This document shows positions 1 to 7,706 of a stretch of DNA of 14,788 nt, piece by piece (the stretch's first letter is position 1; each line of letters opens with the position of its first letter). The stretch spans positions 1 to 14,788 of the forward strand of contig JBBSQE010000064.1 of assembly GCA_038258095.1 (NCBI GenBank), read 5' to 3'. Both the position numbers and the translations under genes were made by a program. The notes under the pieces are model-generated. The model made no database searches, was not told where the DNA came from, and saw only the letters and a list, made by a program, of their open reading frames with translations. Source of the DNA: JBBSQE01 sp038258095 (GTDB lineage: Bacteria > Actinomycetota > Thermoleophilia > Solirubrobacterales > 70-9).

Positions 1-1781
1 CGGCGGGTCCCGACCGCCTCGGCTTCTACCTGACCAGCCGCGGGACGGGCAACGAGACCTACTACGCGGCCCAGAAGGCGGCCCGCGCCATCGGGACGAA
101 CTCGGTCGACAACGCGGCGCGCGTCTGCCACTCGCCGAGCACGTTCGGCCTCAAGGAGGCGCTCGGAGTCGCCGCCACGACCTGCTCCTACTCGGACTGG
201 ATCGGGACGGACCTGATCGTCTTCATCGGCTCCAACGTCGCCAACAACCAGCCGGTCACCATGAAGTACCTCCACCTCGCCAAGAAGGCGGGAACGAAGG
301 TCGCCGTCGTCAACCCCTACCGCGAGCCGGGCATGGAGCGCTACTGGGTCCCCTCGACGCCTGAGAGCGCGCTGTTCGGGACCAAGATCGCCGACCGCTT
401 CTTCGGGCTCTGCGCAGGCGGTGACGTCGCCTTCCTCTCCGGCGTCCTCAAGCAGCTGATCGAAGACGGTGGCCACGACCAGACGTTCGTGGACGCGCAC
501 ACGGACGGGTTCGATGATCTGCGAGCCGCGCTCGAGGCGCTCGAGTGGTCAGACGTAGAGGCGGGCTGCGCCCTGCCCCGCTCGGAGATCGCCAAGCTGG
601 CGCGGATGATCGCCGATGCCGACCGCGCCGTCTTCGTCTGGTCGATGGGGGTGACGCAGCACCGAAACGGTGAGGACAACGTCCGCGCGATCGTCAACCT
701 GGCGCTTGCCAAGGGCTTCGTCGGCCGCCCGGGCTGCGGCCTGATGCCGATCCGCGGCCACTCGGGCGTGCAGGGCGGCGCCGAGATGGGCTGCTACGCC
801 ACCGCGTTGCCGGGCGGGCTCGAGGTGAACGAGGAGAACACGGCGCGCATGGCAGATCTCTGGGGCTTCGAGGTGCCGACGTCCCCGGGCAGGACCGCGC
901 CCGAGATGATCGACGCCGCCGGGCGCGGCGAGCTCGGCGTCCTGTTCGCCAGCGGTGGCAACTTCCTCGACGTCCTACCTGACCCGGCGGAGGTCGAGCG
1001 CCGCCTGGCGGCCATCCCCCTGCGCATCCACATGGACATCTTCACCGCGAGCCAGATGCTCGTCGACGGGAAAGAGGTGCTTCTCCTCCCGGCGACCACG
1101 CGCTACGAGATGCCCGGCGGAGTCACCCAGACTTCGACGGAGCGGCGGGTCGTCCTCAGCCCCGAGGTCGAGGGCCCGCGGATCGGCGAGGCGCGGCCCG
1201 AGTGGGAGGTCCTGCTCGAACTTGCCCGGCGCGTGCGGCCGGAGCTGGCCGACCGCCTCGACCCCGGCGGAACGCCCGAGCTGCGCGAGGAGATCGCCCG
1301 CGTCGTCCCGTCCTACGCGGAGATCGCCGGCCTGCGCGACGGCGGCGACTCGTTCCAGTACGGCGGGCCGCATCTGTGCGCGGGCTGGGAGTTCCCGACG
1401 CCTGATGGCCGCGCGCACTTCTCGGTCGTCCATCCGCCGCCCGCAGCGCCACGGGACGGGCGGTTCTCGGTCGCCACCCGCCGCGGCAAGCAGTTCAACT
1501 CGATGGTTCAGGAGCAGCGCGACGCGCTGAACGGCGCGGTTCGGGAGGCCGTCCTGATGAGCGAGATGGATGCGTCGCGCCTGGGGCTGCGGACCGGCGA
1601 CCGGGTCAGGCTCAGCTCAGGCCACGGGGAGCTCGAGGGCTCCGTCCTCCTCGCGCCGATCGCGCTCGGGAACCTCCAGGTCTACTGGCCCGAGGGCAAC
1701 GTGCTGATCGGCGGCGGCGAGCGCTCGCCCGAGGCGGACGTGCCCGACTACAACGCCCGGGTGACGGTCGAGGCGCTGTAG
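1..1781 (+). CDS. Molybdopterin oxidoreductase alpha subunit, FdhF/YdeP type (5' partial)
   Basis: The reading frame is open from base 3 to the TAG at 1779-1781, giving 592 visible residues. Family members are about 750-770 aa, so roughly 150-170 N-terminal residues lie outside the window. The stretch NAARVCHSPSTFGL aligns with the catalytic Sec/Cys-His segment of E. coli FdhF. Cys is at codon 126-128 and His at 129-131, so this is a cysteine, not selenocysteine, version. WVPSTPESALFGTKIADRFF, the GVTQ segment and PIRGHSGVQGG are typical of the 'oxidoreductase alpha (molybdopterin) subunit' family. The last ~120 residues (RGKQFNSMVQE onward) form the molybdopterin-dinucleotide-binding domain. 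Members bind bis-MGD and probably act on formate or a similar small substrate, but YdeP-like proteins have poorly known substrates. The adjacent cofactor genes fit. No electron-transfer partner subunit is visible downstream. Confidence 0.9.
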   Translation, partial: AGPDRLGFYLTSRGTGNETYYAAQKAARAIGTNSVDNAARVCHSPSTFGLKEALGVAATTCSYSDWIGTDLIVFIGSNVANNQPVTMKYLHLAKKAGTKVAVVNPYREPGMERYWVPSTPESALFGTKIADRFFGLCAGGDVAFLSGVLKQLIEDGGHDQTFVDAHTDGFDDLRAALEALEWSDVEAGCALPRSEIAKLARMIADADRAVFVWSMGVTQHRNGEDNVRAIVNLALAKGFVGRPGCGLMPIRGHSGVQGGAEMGCYATALPGGLEVNEENTARMADLWGFEVPTSPGRTAPEMIDAAGRGELGVLFASGGNFLDVLPDPAEVERRLAAIPLRIHMDIFTASQMLVDGKEVLLLPATTRYEMPGGVTQTSTERRVVLSPEVEGPRIGEARPEWEVLLELARRVRPELADRLDPGGTPELREEIARVVPSYAEIAGLRDGGDSFQYGGPHLCAGWEFPTPDGRAHFSVVHPPPAAPRDGRFSVATRRGKQFNSMVQEQRDALNGAVREAVLMSEMDASRLGLRTGDRVRLSSGHGELEGSVLLAPIALGNLQVYWPEGNVLIGGGERSPEADVPDYNARVTVEAL

Positions 1782-1819
1782 GGCTCGAGGCCGGCCGGTC
1801 AGGCGGCCGACACCGCAAA

Positions 1820-1863
1820 GTGTGTCGAGTTGTGGGGTCTGTGGACCCCCGAACTCATCACAC
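1820..1863. terminator. Long interrupted palindrome between convergent genes; candidate bidirectional terminator
   Basis: Three perfect arm segments are nested around a TGTG loop: GTGTG/CACAC, GAGTT/AACTC and GGGGTC/GACCCC. They are separated by two symmetric 2x2 mismatch loops. The element lies between the stop of the oxidoreductase (1781) and the stop of mobA (1879), where a shared terminator is expected. There is no clear T-run on either side, so it is not a textbook intrinsic terminator. It could instead be a copy of an intergenic palindromic repeat. Only one copy is present in the window. Confidence 0.5.
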
Positions 1864-1878
1864 ATGCCAGCGCTGGCC

Positions 1879-2466
1879 CTACGCCGCGCTTCGACTTGCG
1901 GCGATTCGCTCGGCCTCGGCCAGGTCGTCCGGCGTGTTCACGTTGAAGGTGAGGAGGGAGGGTTCGCCGAAGCGTCCGAGGTCGGTTTCGCTCACGACCT
2001 TGGGATGAAGCGCCATCACCGCCTCGCGGGCCGGTTGGCCCGCTTTCATCGCGCCCCGCAGGTCATCGGCGTCGAAGCGCTCGTAGCGGGCGAGCAGGGG
2101 TTGGACGCGGCCCGATGCCTCGGTCACGGTCGTCATCGGCTGGGATGCCAGCCAGGCCAGCAGGCGGCTATCGGCGAACGGCATGTCGGCGCCGAGGGCG
2201 ACGACAGCGCGGTCGCCCGCGGCGTCGAGCCCGGCCACGATTCCCGCGAGAGGATGGAAGGTCTCGTCGGAGTCGGTGATCACCTCGCAGTCGAGCGGCG
2301 GGAGGGAGGTGCCCTCCTTGGCGACCACCCAGGGCTCGAGCCCGGCTGCGCGTGCTGCGGCGACCGGATGGAGGATCAGCGGCGTGCCGGCGAGGAGCAT
2401 CGGCGGCTTGGGCCGGCCCATCCGGGACGAGCGGCCTCCGGCGAGAATCGCGACGATCGCGGTCAC
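1879..2466 (-). CDS. mobA: Molybdenum cofactor guanylyltransferase MobA
   Basis: This 195-aa protein matches the usual MobA length. It transfers GMP from GTP to Mo-molybdopterin in the cytoplasm, making the MGD cofactor used by DMSO-reductase-family enzymes such as the oxidoreductase beside it. The N-terminal nucleotide-binding signature LAGGRSSRMGRPK is intact. The metal-binding GADMPF segment is at about residue 93 and FNVNTPDDL is near the C-terminus. The start is GTG at 2466-2464. It lies 18 bp from the divergent moeA start, and a GACCCT -10-like box sits 6 nt upstream of it, which suggests a leaderless mRNA. The gene converges on the oxidoreductase gene with about 97 bp between stops. 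Confidence 0.92.
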   Translation of the reverse strand: MTAIVAILAGGRSSRMGRPKPPMLLAGTPLILHPVAAARAAGLEPWVVAKEGTSLPPLDCEVITDSDETFHPLAGIVAGLDAAGDRAVVALGADMPFADSRLLAWLASQPMTTVTEASGRVQPLLARYERFDADDLRGAMKAGQPAREAVMALHPKVVSETDLGRFGEPSLLTFNVNTPDDLAEAERIAASRSAA

Positions 2467-2484
2467 GTGGGTAGGGTCGCAGGA
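2467..2484. promoter_or_regulatory. 18-bp bidirectional leaderless promoter, mobA/moeA
   Basis: The gap between the divergent start codons is only 18 bp. On the plus strand TAGGGT (2472-2477) is followed by 7 nt and the moeA ATG. On the minus strand GACCCT (2478-2473) is followed by 6 nt and the mobA GTG. It keeps the A at position 2 and T at position 6 that matter most in -10 elements. The two boxes overlap with a one-base offset. No convincing -35 is visible. The same layout recurs at 7707-7724. Confidence 0.6.
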
Positions 2485-3720
2485 ATGAGTGACCCGCTGA
2501 TCCCGATCGACCGAGCCCGCGACCTCGTCCTCGAGCGCGCCAAGGTCCTACCGGCGGAGACGGTCGCGCTACGCGACGCGGCCGGCCGCGTGCTTGCGGA
2601 GGAGATCGTCGCCCCCGAAGCAGTGCCCGGCTTCGACAACTCGGCCATGGACGGCTACGCGGTGCGGGCCGGCGACACGGCCGGCGCCGGGGGGTCGACT
2701 GAGTCCCTGACGATCGTCGGCGAGGCCCGCGCCGGACACCCCGCGGAGGTGGGCATCGGGCATGGCGAGGCGATCGCCATCTCGACCGGAGCCCAGATCC
2801 CCGACGGCGCTGAGTCCGTGATCCGGGTGGAGGACACCGAGCGGCGCGGCGAGGGGGTCGTGCTCCATGCGGAGGTCCCGCCGGGCAAGAACATCCGCCG
2901 TGCCGGGGAGGACATCGAGGCCGGTGACCGGCTGCTCGGGCCCGGGACGCCCATCGGCGCGGCCGAGCTCGGCGTGCTGGCGTCGGCCGCGCGCCCCGAG
3001 GTCGAGTGCGCGCGCAGGCCCCGGGTCAGCATCGTCGTCTCCGGGGACGAGTTGATCGGCCCGGGTGATGAGTTCCGCCCCGGGGCCGTAAGGGACTCCA
3101 ACGCCTACACGGTCCCCACACTTGCGCAGCTCGCCGGCGCGGAGCTGATCGGCGTCGAGCACGCCGCGGATGACCCGGCGACGACCCGCGATGTCCTTGG
3201 GCAAGCCCTGGAGGCCGACGTCGCCGTGGTCTGCGGTGGTGTCTCGGTCGGGGAGCACGACCACATCAAGTCGGCGCTCCACGACCTCGGCTCGGAGAAG
3301 GCCTTCTGGGGAGTCTCGCTTCGGCCCGGCAAGCCGACCTGGTTCGGCTCGACCGGGGACGGGACGCTCGCCTTCGGCCTCCCCGGCAACCCGGTCTCGG
3401 CGATGGTCACGTTCATCCTGTTCGTGCGGCCGGCGCTGCTGGCGCTTCAGGGCCGCGAGCCGAGCGCCCTGCGCACGATCGCCACGCTGGGCGAAGGACA
3501 TCCGGGCATGAGGGGGCGAGACCAGGCGGTGCGTTGCCGCCTGAACCTCGAGGCGGGCGGGTGGATCGCCATTCCCACCGGCGTCCAGGGCTCCCATGTC
3601 CTCACCTCGATGCTGGAGGCCGATGCCCTGGCGCTGCTCCCCGCCTCCGAGCGGGATGCCGAGGCCGGCGACCGGGTCGAGGTCGAGCTGCTCCGTCCGC
3701 CGACCGTCACCCACGCATGA
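2485..3720 (+). CDS. moeA: Molybdopterin molybdenumtransferase MoeA
   Basis: This 411-aa cytosolic enzyme is the usual MoeA length. It inserts molybdate into adenylylated molybdopterin. Family hallmarks run in order: PGFDNSAMDGYAVR near residue 50, SGDELIGPGDEF followed by RDSN in the MogA-like domain, GGVSVGEHDH, RPGKP and GLPGNPVSAMVTF, then a C-terminal beta-barrel domain. The frame stays open upstream to 1822. That extension is antisense to mobA and has no MoeA similarity, so I place the start at the ATG 2485, where a TAGGGT box sits 7 nt upstream and homology begins. The stop overlaps the next start by 4 nt (ATGA), implying coupling to the fused MPT synthase. Confidence 0.95.
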   Translation: MSDPLIPIDRARDLVLERAKVLPAETVALRDAAGRVLAEEIVAPEAVPGFDNSAMDGYAVRAGDTAGAGGSTESLTIVGEARAGHPAEVGIGHGEAIAISTGAQIPDGAESVIRVEDTERRGEGVVLHAEVPPGKNIRRAGEDIEAGDRLLGPGTPIGAAELGVLASAARPEVECARRPRVSIVVSGDELIGPGDEFRPGAVRDSNAYTVPTLAQLAGAELIGVEHAADDPATTRDVLGQALEADVAVVCGGVSVGEHDHIKSALHDLGSEKAFWGVSLRPGKPTWFGSTGDGTLAFGLPGNPVSAMVTFILFVRPALLALQGREPSALRTIATLGEGHPGMRGRDQAVRCRLNLEAGGWIAIPTGVQGSHVLTSMLEADALALLPASERDAEAGDRVEVELLRPPTVTHA

Positions 3721-4370
3721 AGCTCGAGGTGAAGCTATTCGCGATGCTCCGCGAGCACGCGGGCGCCGAGACCGTCGAGATCGACGTCGCGGACGGCGCC
3801 ACCGCGGCCGATGCGTTGAGCGCCCTCGCAACCGTTCCCGGTCTGGAGGTGCTCGACCGCCTGCCGGTGCGCCTCGCCGTGAACCTCGAGTACGCCGAAC
3901 CCGAGCACCGGCTCACGCCGGGGGACGCCCTTGCCCTGATCCCGCCGGTCAGCGGCGGCGCCGGCGCGGTTCGCGCCCGGGTGACCGAGGACATGCTTGA
4001 TCCAGGCGCGCTGTCCCGCGAGGTCGGGCGCCCCGGCGCCGGGGCCATCGTCAGCTTCCAGGGGACGACGCGGGACGTCGAGCGCCTCGAGTACGAGGCC
4101 TATGCAGAGATGGCGGAGCCGCGGATGGAGGCGATCCTCACCGAGTGCGCCGAGACCCACGGCCTCGAGGCGGCGGTTGCCGAGCACCGCATCGGTTCGG
4201 TCCCCCTCGGTGAGCCGAGCGTGGTCGTCGCGGTCTCCGCCGCACACCGGGTGGAGGCGTTCGCCGGGGCCCGCGAGGCGATCGACCGGATCAAGGCGGA
4301 GGCGCCGATCTGGAAGAAGGAGGTCGAAGGCGGCGAGGGGGAGTGGGTCAATGGGGAGTTGCCGCGATGA
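3717..4370 (+). CDS. Fused molybdopterin synthase (MoaD-MoaE)
   Basis: This 217-aa protein combines both MPT synthase subunits, which convert cyclic pyranopterin monophosphate to molybdopterin using a thiocarboxylate on MoaD. Residues 1-81 are a MoaD ubiquitin-like domain ending in PPVSGG (G80-G81). The rest is MoaE, with FQGTTRD (R119) and the two catalytic-type lysines K193 and K200 in KAEAPIWKKE, spaced 7 apart as in E. coli K119/K126. In separate MoaD the GG is the free C-terminus. Here it continues as AGAVRAR, so cleavage after G81 seems necessary, as described for the mycobacterial fusion MoaX. The gene starts inside the moeA stop (ATGA) and overlaps moaC the same way. The E1 enzyme MoeB is not in the window. 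Confidence 0.93.
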   Translation: MKLEVKLFAMLREHAGAETVEIDVADGATAADALSALATVPGLEVLDRLPVRLAVNLEYAEPEHRLTPGDALALIPPVSGGAGAVRARVTEDMLDPGALSREVGRPGAGAIVSFQGTTRDVERLEYEAYAEMAEPRMEAILTECAETHGLEAAVAEHRIGSVPLGEPSVVVAVSAAHRVEAFAGAREAIDRIKAEAPIWKKEVEGGEGEWVNGELPR

Positions 4371-4870
4371 GCGAGACTGACGGTATGAGCGAGGACCGCC
4401 TCACCCACCTCGACGATTCCGGCGCGGCGCGGATGGTCGACGTCGGCGCCAAGGCCGAGACCGAGCGCGTCGCCATCGCCGAGGCAGTGGTCCGCATGTC
4501 GCGGCGCACGGCCGAGGCCGTCGAGGCCGGCGACGGCCCGAAGGGCGAGGTCCTCGGCACCGCCCGGATCGCCGGGATCGGCGCCGCCAAGCGCTGCGGA
4601 GAGCTGATCCCCCTCGCCCACCCGCTGCCCCTCACCTTCGTCGATGTGAGCGGTGTGGTCGACGCTGCGGCCGGCACCGTCACGCTGCGCGCCGAGGCCA
4701 GGACGGTCGGGCGCACCGGCGTCGAGATGGAGGCGATGACCGCGGCCTCGGTTGCCGCATTGACCGTCTACGACATGGTCAAGGGCCTGGAGCGCGGAGT
4801 CGAGATCGAGCACGTCGTCCTGCTCGAGAAGTCCGGCGGGCGCCACGACTGGCGCCGCGGGGACAACTAG
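4367..4870 (+). CDS. moaC: Cyclic pyranopterin monophosphate synthase MoaC
   Basis: This 167-aa protein acts with the radical-SAM enzyme MoaA to form cyclic pyranopterin monophosphate from GTP. It has the family opening THLDDSGAARMVDV, the KGEVLGTARIAGIGAAKRCGELIPLAHPLPL block with the active-site His, and EAMTAASVAALTVYDMVK with the Asp and Lys equivalent to D128/K131 of E. coli. The position usually occupied by Cys before that His is Ala. I chose the ATG at 4367 because it overlaps the previous stop (ATGA) and has GGGGAG about 8 nt upstream. An in-frame ATG at 4385 would give 161 aa, the E. coli length, but lacks a ribosome-binding site. Confidence 0.95.
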   Translation: MSETDGMSEDRLTHLDDSGAARMVDVGAKAETERVAIAEAVVRMSRRTAEAVEAGDGPKGEVLGTARIAGIGAAKRCGELIPLAHPLPLTFVDVSGVVDAAAGTVTLRAEARTVGRTGVEMEAMTAASVAALTVYDMVKGLERGVEIEHVVLLEKSGGRHDWRRGDN

Positions 4871-5346
4871 TGCCCGGAACCGCGATCCTCACCATCAGCG
4901 ACACCCGCACCGAGGCAGACGACGAGAGCGGCGCCCGACTCGCCGCCTTCGCCGAGTCGCTCGGCCTCGAGGTGGCCGAGCGCGAGATCGTGCCCGACGA
5001 GCAGGAGACGATCTCCGAGCGGCTCACCTACCTCGCCGACATGGTCGGCTGCGAACTGATCCTCACCACCGGCGGGACGGGCTTCGCGCCGCGCGACGTC
5101 ACCCCCGAGGCCACCCGGTCCGTGCTGGACCGCGAGGCGCCGGGTCTGGCCGAGGCGATGCGCCTCGCCTCGCGTGACCACACCGACCTCTGGATGGTCT
5201 CCCGCAACGTCGCCGGCGTGCGCGGCCAGACCCTGGTCGTCAACTTCCCCGGCGCCCCGAAGGCGATCGACGAGGCGGGGGAGGGGGTCCGCAAGGCGAT
5301 CCCCCACGCGCTGCGGTTGCTGCGCGACGAGTCGCCGCACGGCTGA
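4870..5346 (+). CDS. mogA: Molybdopterin adenylyltransferase MogA/MoaB
   Basis: This 158-aa protein activates molybdopterin with AMP so that MoeA can insert molybdenum. The beta strand ending in ISD near the N-terminus, TGGTG (residues 67-71), PRDVTPEA, and NFPGAPKA near the C-terminus are diagnostic for the MogA/MoaB/CinA-N fold. The GTG start shares one base with the moaC TAG stop (TAGTG), so this is the fourth coupled gene of the operon. MogA and MoaB of other bacteria are close homologues, and the name is chosen by function rather than by a distinguishing residue. It is followed after 27 bp by the convergent transporter gene. Confidence 0.92.
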   Translation: MPGTAILTISDTRTEADDESGARLAAFAESLGLEVAEREIVPDEQETISERLTYLADMVGCELILTTGGTGFAPRDVTPEATRSVLDREAPGLAEAMRLASRDHTDLWMVSRNVAGVRGQTLVVNFPGAPKAIDEAGEGVRKAIPHALRLLRDESPHG

Positions 5347-5373
5347 GGCCAAAGAACGTCGCGGGGGCGTCGC

Positions 5374-6273
5374 CTACGCCTGGGCCGGCTCCGGCCGGAC
5401 CGGCGGGTCCGGGCCGTCGCCCTCGCTCAGCCCCGGGCCGGGCGTCAGTGCGGCGGCGGCGATCACCAGCGCGAAGGCGCAGATCCGGAGGATCAGGCCG
5501 ATCGTCGTGTCCGGCAGCGGGTCGTCGAAGATGATCGGTCCCGCGGTGATCGTGACCGCGTTGGCGGCGATGCTCGTGACCGCGATGACCGGGACCGCGT
5601 CGCCCAGTTGGAGGCTCTTTGCGGAGACGAGCAGCCCGATCAGCGACAGGATCACGATCACGTAGAGCAGCGGGTTGTAGAGGAAGGCTAGGCCGGTGTC
5701 GAGGCTGGCACTCGCGCCCTTGATCGAGACGTCCGATGCGCCCCAGAGCATTCCCGCGGAGGCGCCGAAGAGGACTCCCGCCCGGCCGCGCCCGCGGGCC
5801 AGGGCGGCGACCAGGAGCCCGGACAGGGTGATCGTCGTCACGTAGACCCCGATGGTCAGGGCGTCGTAGTCGGAGCGGGCACTGTCGCCGGTGTTTCCGA
5901 GCGTTGCGGCCAGAAATGCCAGCCCGACCGCCGCCAGCGCGACGCCGATCCACTCGCGCCTCGTGACAGTCATCCCGAACATCCGGTCGGCGATCACGGT
6001 CAGGAGGACGAGCCCGCCGGCGATCACCGACTGGACGAGCGAGATCGGCGCGAGCGCGAGCGCTCCGGCATGGAAGCCCCACGACCCCATCGCGATCACG
6101 ATCCCGAGCGTGTACCAGCCGGATCGAAAGAGGACGATGCTGCTGTAGATCGGACGCTTGAAGTCAACCTCGGGAGCCTTGACGGCGCCGCGGTGCTTGT
6201 AGAGGAAGCTGATGATCGAGGTCAGGGCCGTCGCGACCGCGAGGACCAGACCGACCTGCACTGAGAGGCTCAT
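5374..6273 (-). CDS. DMT/EamA-like membrane transporter
   Basis: This 299-aa protein consists almost entirely of hydrophobic segments, about nine or ten, with short loops. That fits the drug/metabolite transporter superfamily built from two repeated halves. Examples are GLVLAVATALTSIISFLY at the N-terminus, LALAPISLVQSVIAGGLVLLTVIAD, WIGVALAAVGLAFLAATL, and a final LRICAFALVIAAAAL before a Pro-rich cytoplasmic tail. The ATG at 6273 overlaps the stop of the upstream acyltransferase gene by 4 nt, so the two are probably translated together. Substrate is unknown. The partnership suggests a lipid- or alcohol-related cargo, but that is only inference. The superfamily call rests on topology and length, not a diagnostic motif. 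Confidence 0.7.
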   Translation of the reverse strand: MSLSVQVGLVLAVATALTSIISFLYKHRGAVKAPEVDFKRPIYSSIVLFRSGWYTLGIVIAMGSWGFHAGALALAPISLVQSVIAGGLVLLTVIADRMFGMTVTRREWIGVALAAVGLAFLAATLGNTGDSARSDYDALTIGVYVTTITLSGLLVAALARGRGRAGVLFGASAGMLWGASDVSIKGASASLDTGLAFLYNPLLYVIVILSLIGLLVSAKSLQLGDAVPVIAVTSIAANAVTITAGPIIFDDPLPDTTIGLILRICAFALVIAAAALTPGPGLSEGDGPDPPVRPEPAQA

Positions 6274-7706
6274 CGACCGGCGGGCGCGGCCTTCGCCTTG
6301 TCCTTTGTCCTCGCCTTCGCCTCGGCGCCCAGCTCGCCGAGTGCGCGCTCGATGCCGGCCGCCAGCTCGTCGACATCCGCGACCGCGTCGTAGTCGGCCA
6401 GGAGGCCGAAGTTGATCTGGCCGTTGTAGCTCATGATCGCGATCGCGAGCGCATGGTTCTCCGGGAGGAAGGCGACGGGGAAGACGTCCTGCAGCTCCCG
6501 GCCGAGGACGTACAGAGGCATCTGCGGGCCTGGAACGTTGGTGACGATCAGGTTGAAGAGACGGGTCGAGAAGTTGATCCGGGCCGCCTGCGCGAGGAGG
6601 GTGGGGGGAGCGAAGTCGTTGAAGCGGGAGATCACCTCGGCGCCGAGCGCCTGGCGGGACTGCTTGAGGCCGTTCATGGCCTGGCGGACTATGCCGAGGC
6701 GCCTGACCGGGTCCCCGACATAGACGGGGAGGGGTCCGCGCATCGCCGCGATGCGGTTGCCGAGCCCACCGTGCTCGTCCTCGGCACGAATGGACACGGG
6801 CACGAGAGCTCGCAGCTCGAGGCCCTCTGTCTTGATGCCGCGGGACAGCAGCCACTCGCGCAGCGAGCCCGTGACCACGGTGAGGACCACGTCGTTGATG
6901 GTGCCGCCGAGCTCGTCCTTGATGCGCTTGAAGTCCTTCAGGTCAGACCGGACCCAGACGAAGCGTCGATGCGAGCCGATCGGGACGTTGAGTGGGACCT
7001 CCGGCGCGGGATTCGCGAAGTTCCAGGCGACCTCGCCGACTCCTCCGAGCGCCGTGGCCGCCCGCTTCGCCGTCGCCTCGGGGTTGCGCGCGACCGCCGC
7101 TGCGCGCTTCGCGAGCTTGAACGGCGCCGCGGCGACCTCGCCGGCGCCGCGGGCGAGGAGCTCGGCACCCGAGGGCCGCGGGCTTGCAACCCAGTCGTCG
7201 TCATCCGTTGCCGGCTCAGGTATCGGCTGGCTGTCGAACAGGACCGTGGCGATGTCGACACCGCTTACCCCGTCGACCATAGCGTGGTGGGTCTTCGAGA
7301 TCAGCGCGAAGCGGTTCTGCTCCAGCCCCTGCGCGAGCCACAGCTCCCACAGCGGCTTCGAGCGGTCGAGCTGCTGGGAGAAGACGCGGCCGGCGAGACG
7401 GCGGAGCTCATCCTCTCCGCCGGGCTCGGGGAGAGCCGTGTGGCGCACGTGGTAGTTGAGGTTGAAGGTGGGATCGTCGGTCCAGAGCGGGCGGCCGCTG
7501 GCGAACGGCGGGAAGGTCAGCATCTGGCGGAAGCGGGGGACGCCCGAGAGGCGTCCGCGGACGTGCTCGACGAGGTCCGTGTAGGCGGGCGGAGGCCCCT
7601 CGAAGATCAGGACGGCGCCCACGTGCATATGGCCGGACGACGTCTCGTTGGTAAGGAATGAGGCATCGATGGCCGTCAGCCGATCGAGATGGCCCTGGGG
7701 ACTCAC
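6270..7706 (-). CDS. Wax ester synthase/diacylglycerol acyltransferase (WS/DGAT)
   Basis: This 478-aa protein is the normal length for bacterial WS/DGAT enzymes, which esterify acyl-CoA with long-chain alcohols or diacylglycerol to make storage lipid. It opens with RLTAIDASFL, carries PLWELWLAQGL, and has the catalytic HHxxxDG as HHAMVDG at residues 140-146. The C-terminal half contains NDVVLTVVTGSLREWL, VTNVPGPQMPLY and SYNGQINFGLL, all typical of the family. The last ~20 residues are Lys/Ala-rich. The GTG start at 7706 has TAGGCT 6 nt upstream on its strand, so it is probably leaderless. Actinobacteria often carry several paralogues with differing substrates, so wax versus triacylglycerol cannot be decided here. 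Confidence 0.93.
   Translation of the reverse strand: MSPQGHLDRLTAIDASFLTNETSSGHMHVGAVLIFEGPPPAYTDLVEHVRGRLSGVPRFRQMLTFPPFASGRPLWTDDPTFNLNYHVRHTALPEPGGEDELRRLAGRVFSQQLDRSKPLWELWLAQGLEQNRFALISKTHHAMVDGVSGVDIATVLFDSQPIPEPATDDDDWVASPRPSGAELLARGAGEVAAAPFKLAKRAAAVARNPEATAKRAATALGGVGEVAWNFANPAPEVPLNVPIGSHRRFVWVRSDLKDFKRIKDELGGTINDVVLTVVTGSLREWLLSRGIKTEGLELRALVPVSIRAEDEHGGLGNRIAAMRGPLPVYVGDPVRRLGIVRQAMNGLKQSRQALGAEVISRFNDFAPPTLLAQAARINFSTRLFNLIVTNVPGPQMPLYVLGRELQDVFPVAFLPENHALAIAIMSYNGQINFGLLADYDAVADVDELAAGIERALGELGAEAKARTKDKAKAAPAGR

Noticed and set aside
126..128. Selenocysteine in the oxidoreductase active site
   Set aside because: The codon is TGC (Cys), not TGA, and no SECIS-like hairpin is needed.
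1822..2484. Long N-terminal extension of the moeA frame (632 aa in total)
   Set aside because: It is antisense to mobA, Gly/Arg-rich without MoeA similarity, and a good start with a -10 box exists at 2485.
2569..3831. 420-aa open frame on the minus strand
   Set aside because: It is a GC-rich shadow of moeA, with Arg/Gly/Asp-heavy composition and no recognisable domain.
6453..7661. 402-aa open frame on the plus strand
   Set aside because: It is antisense to the WS/DGAT gene, whose family motifs are unmistakable. The composition is typical of a codon shadow.
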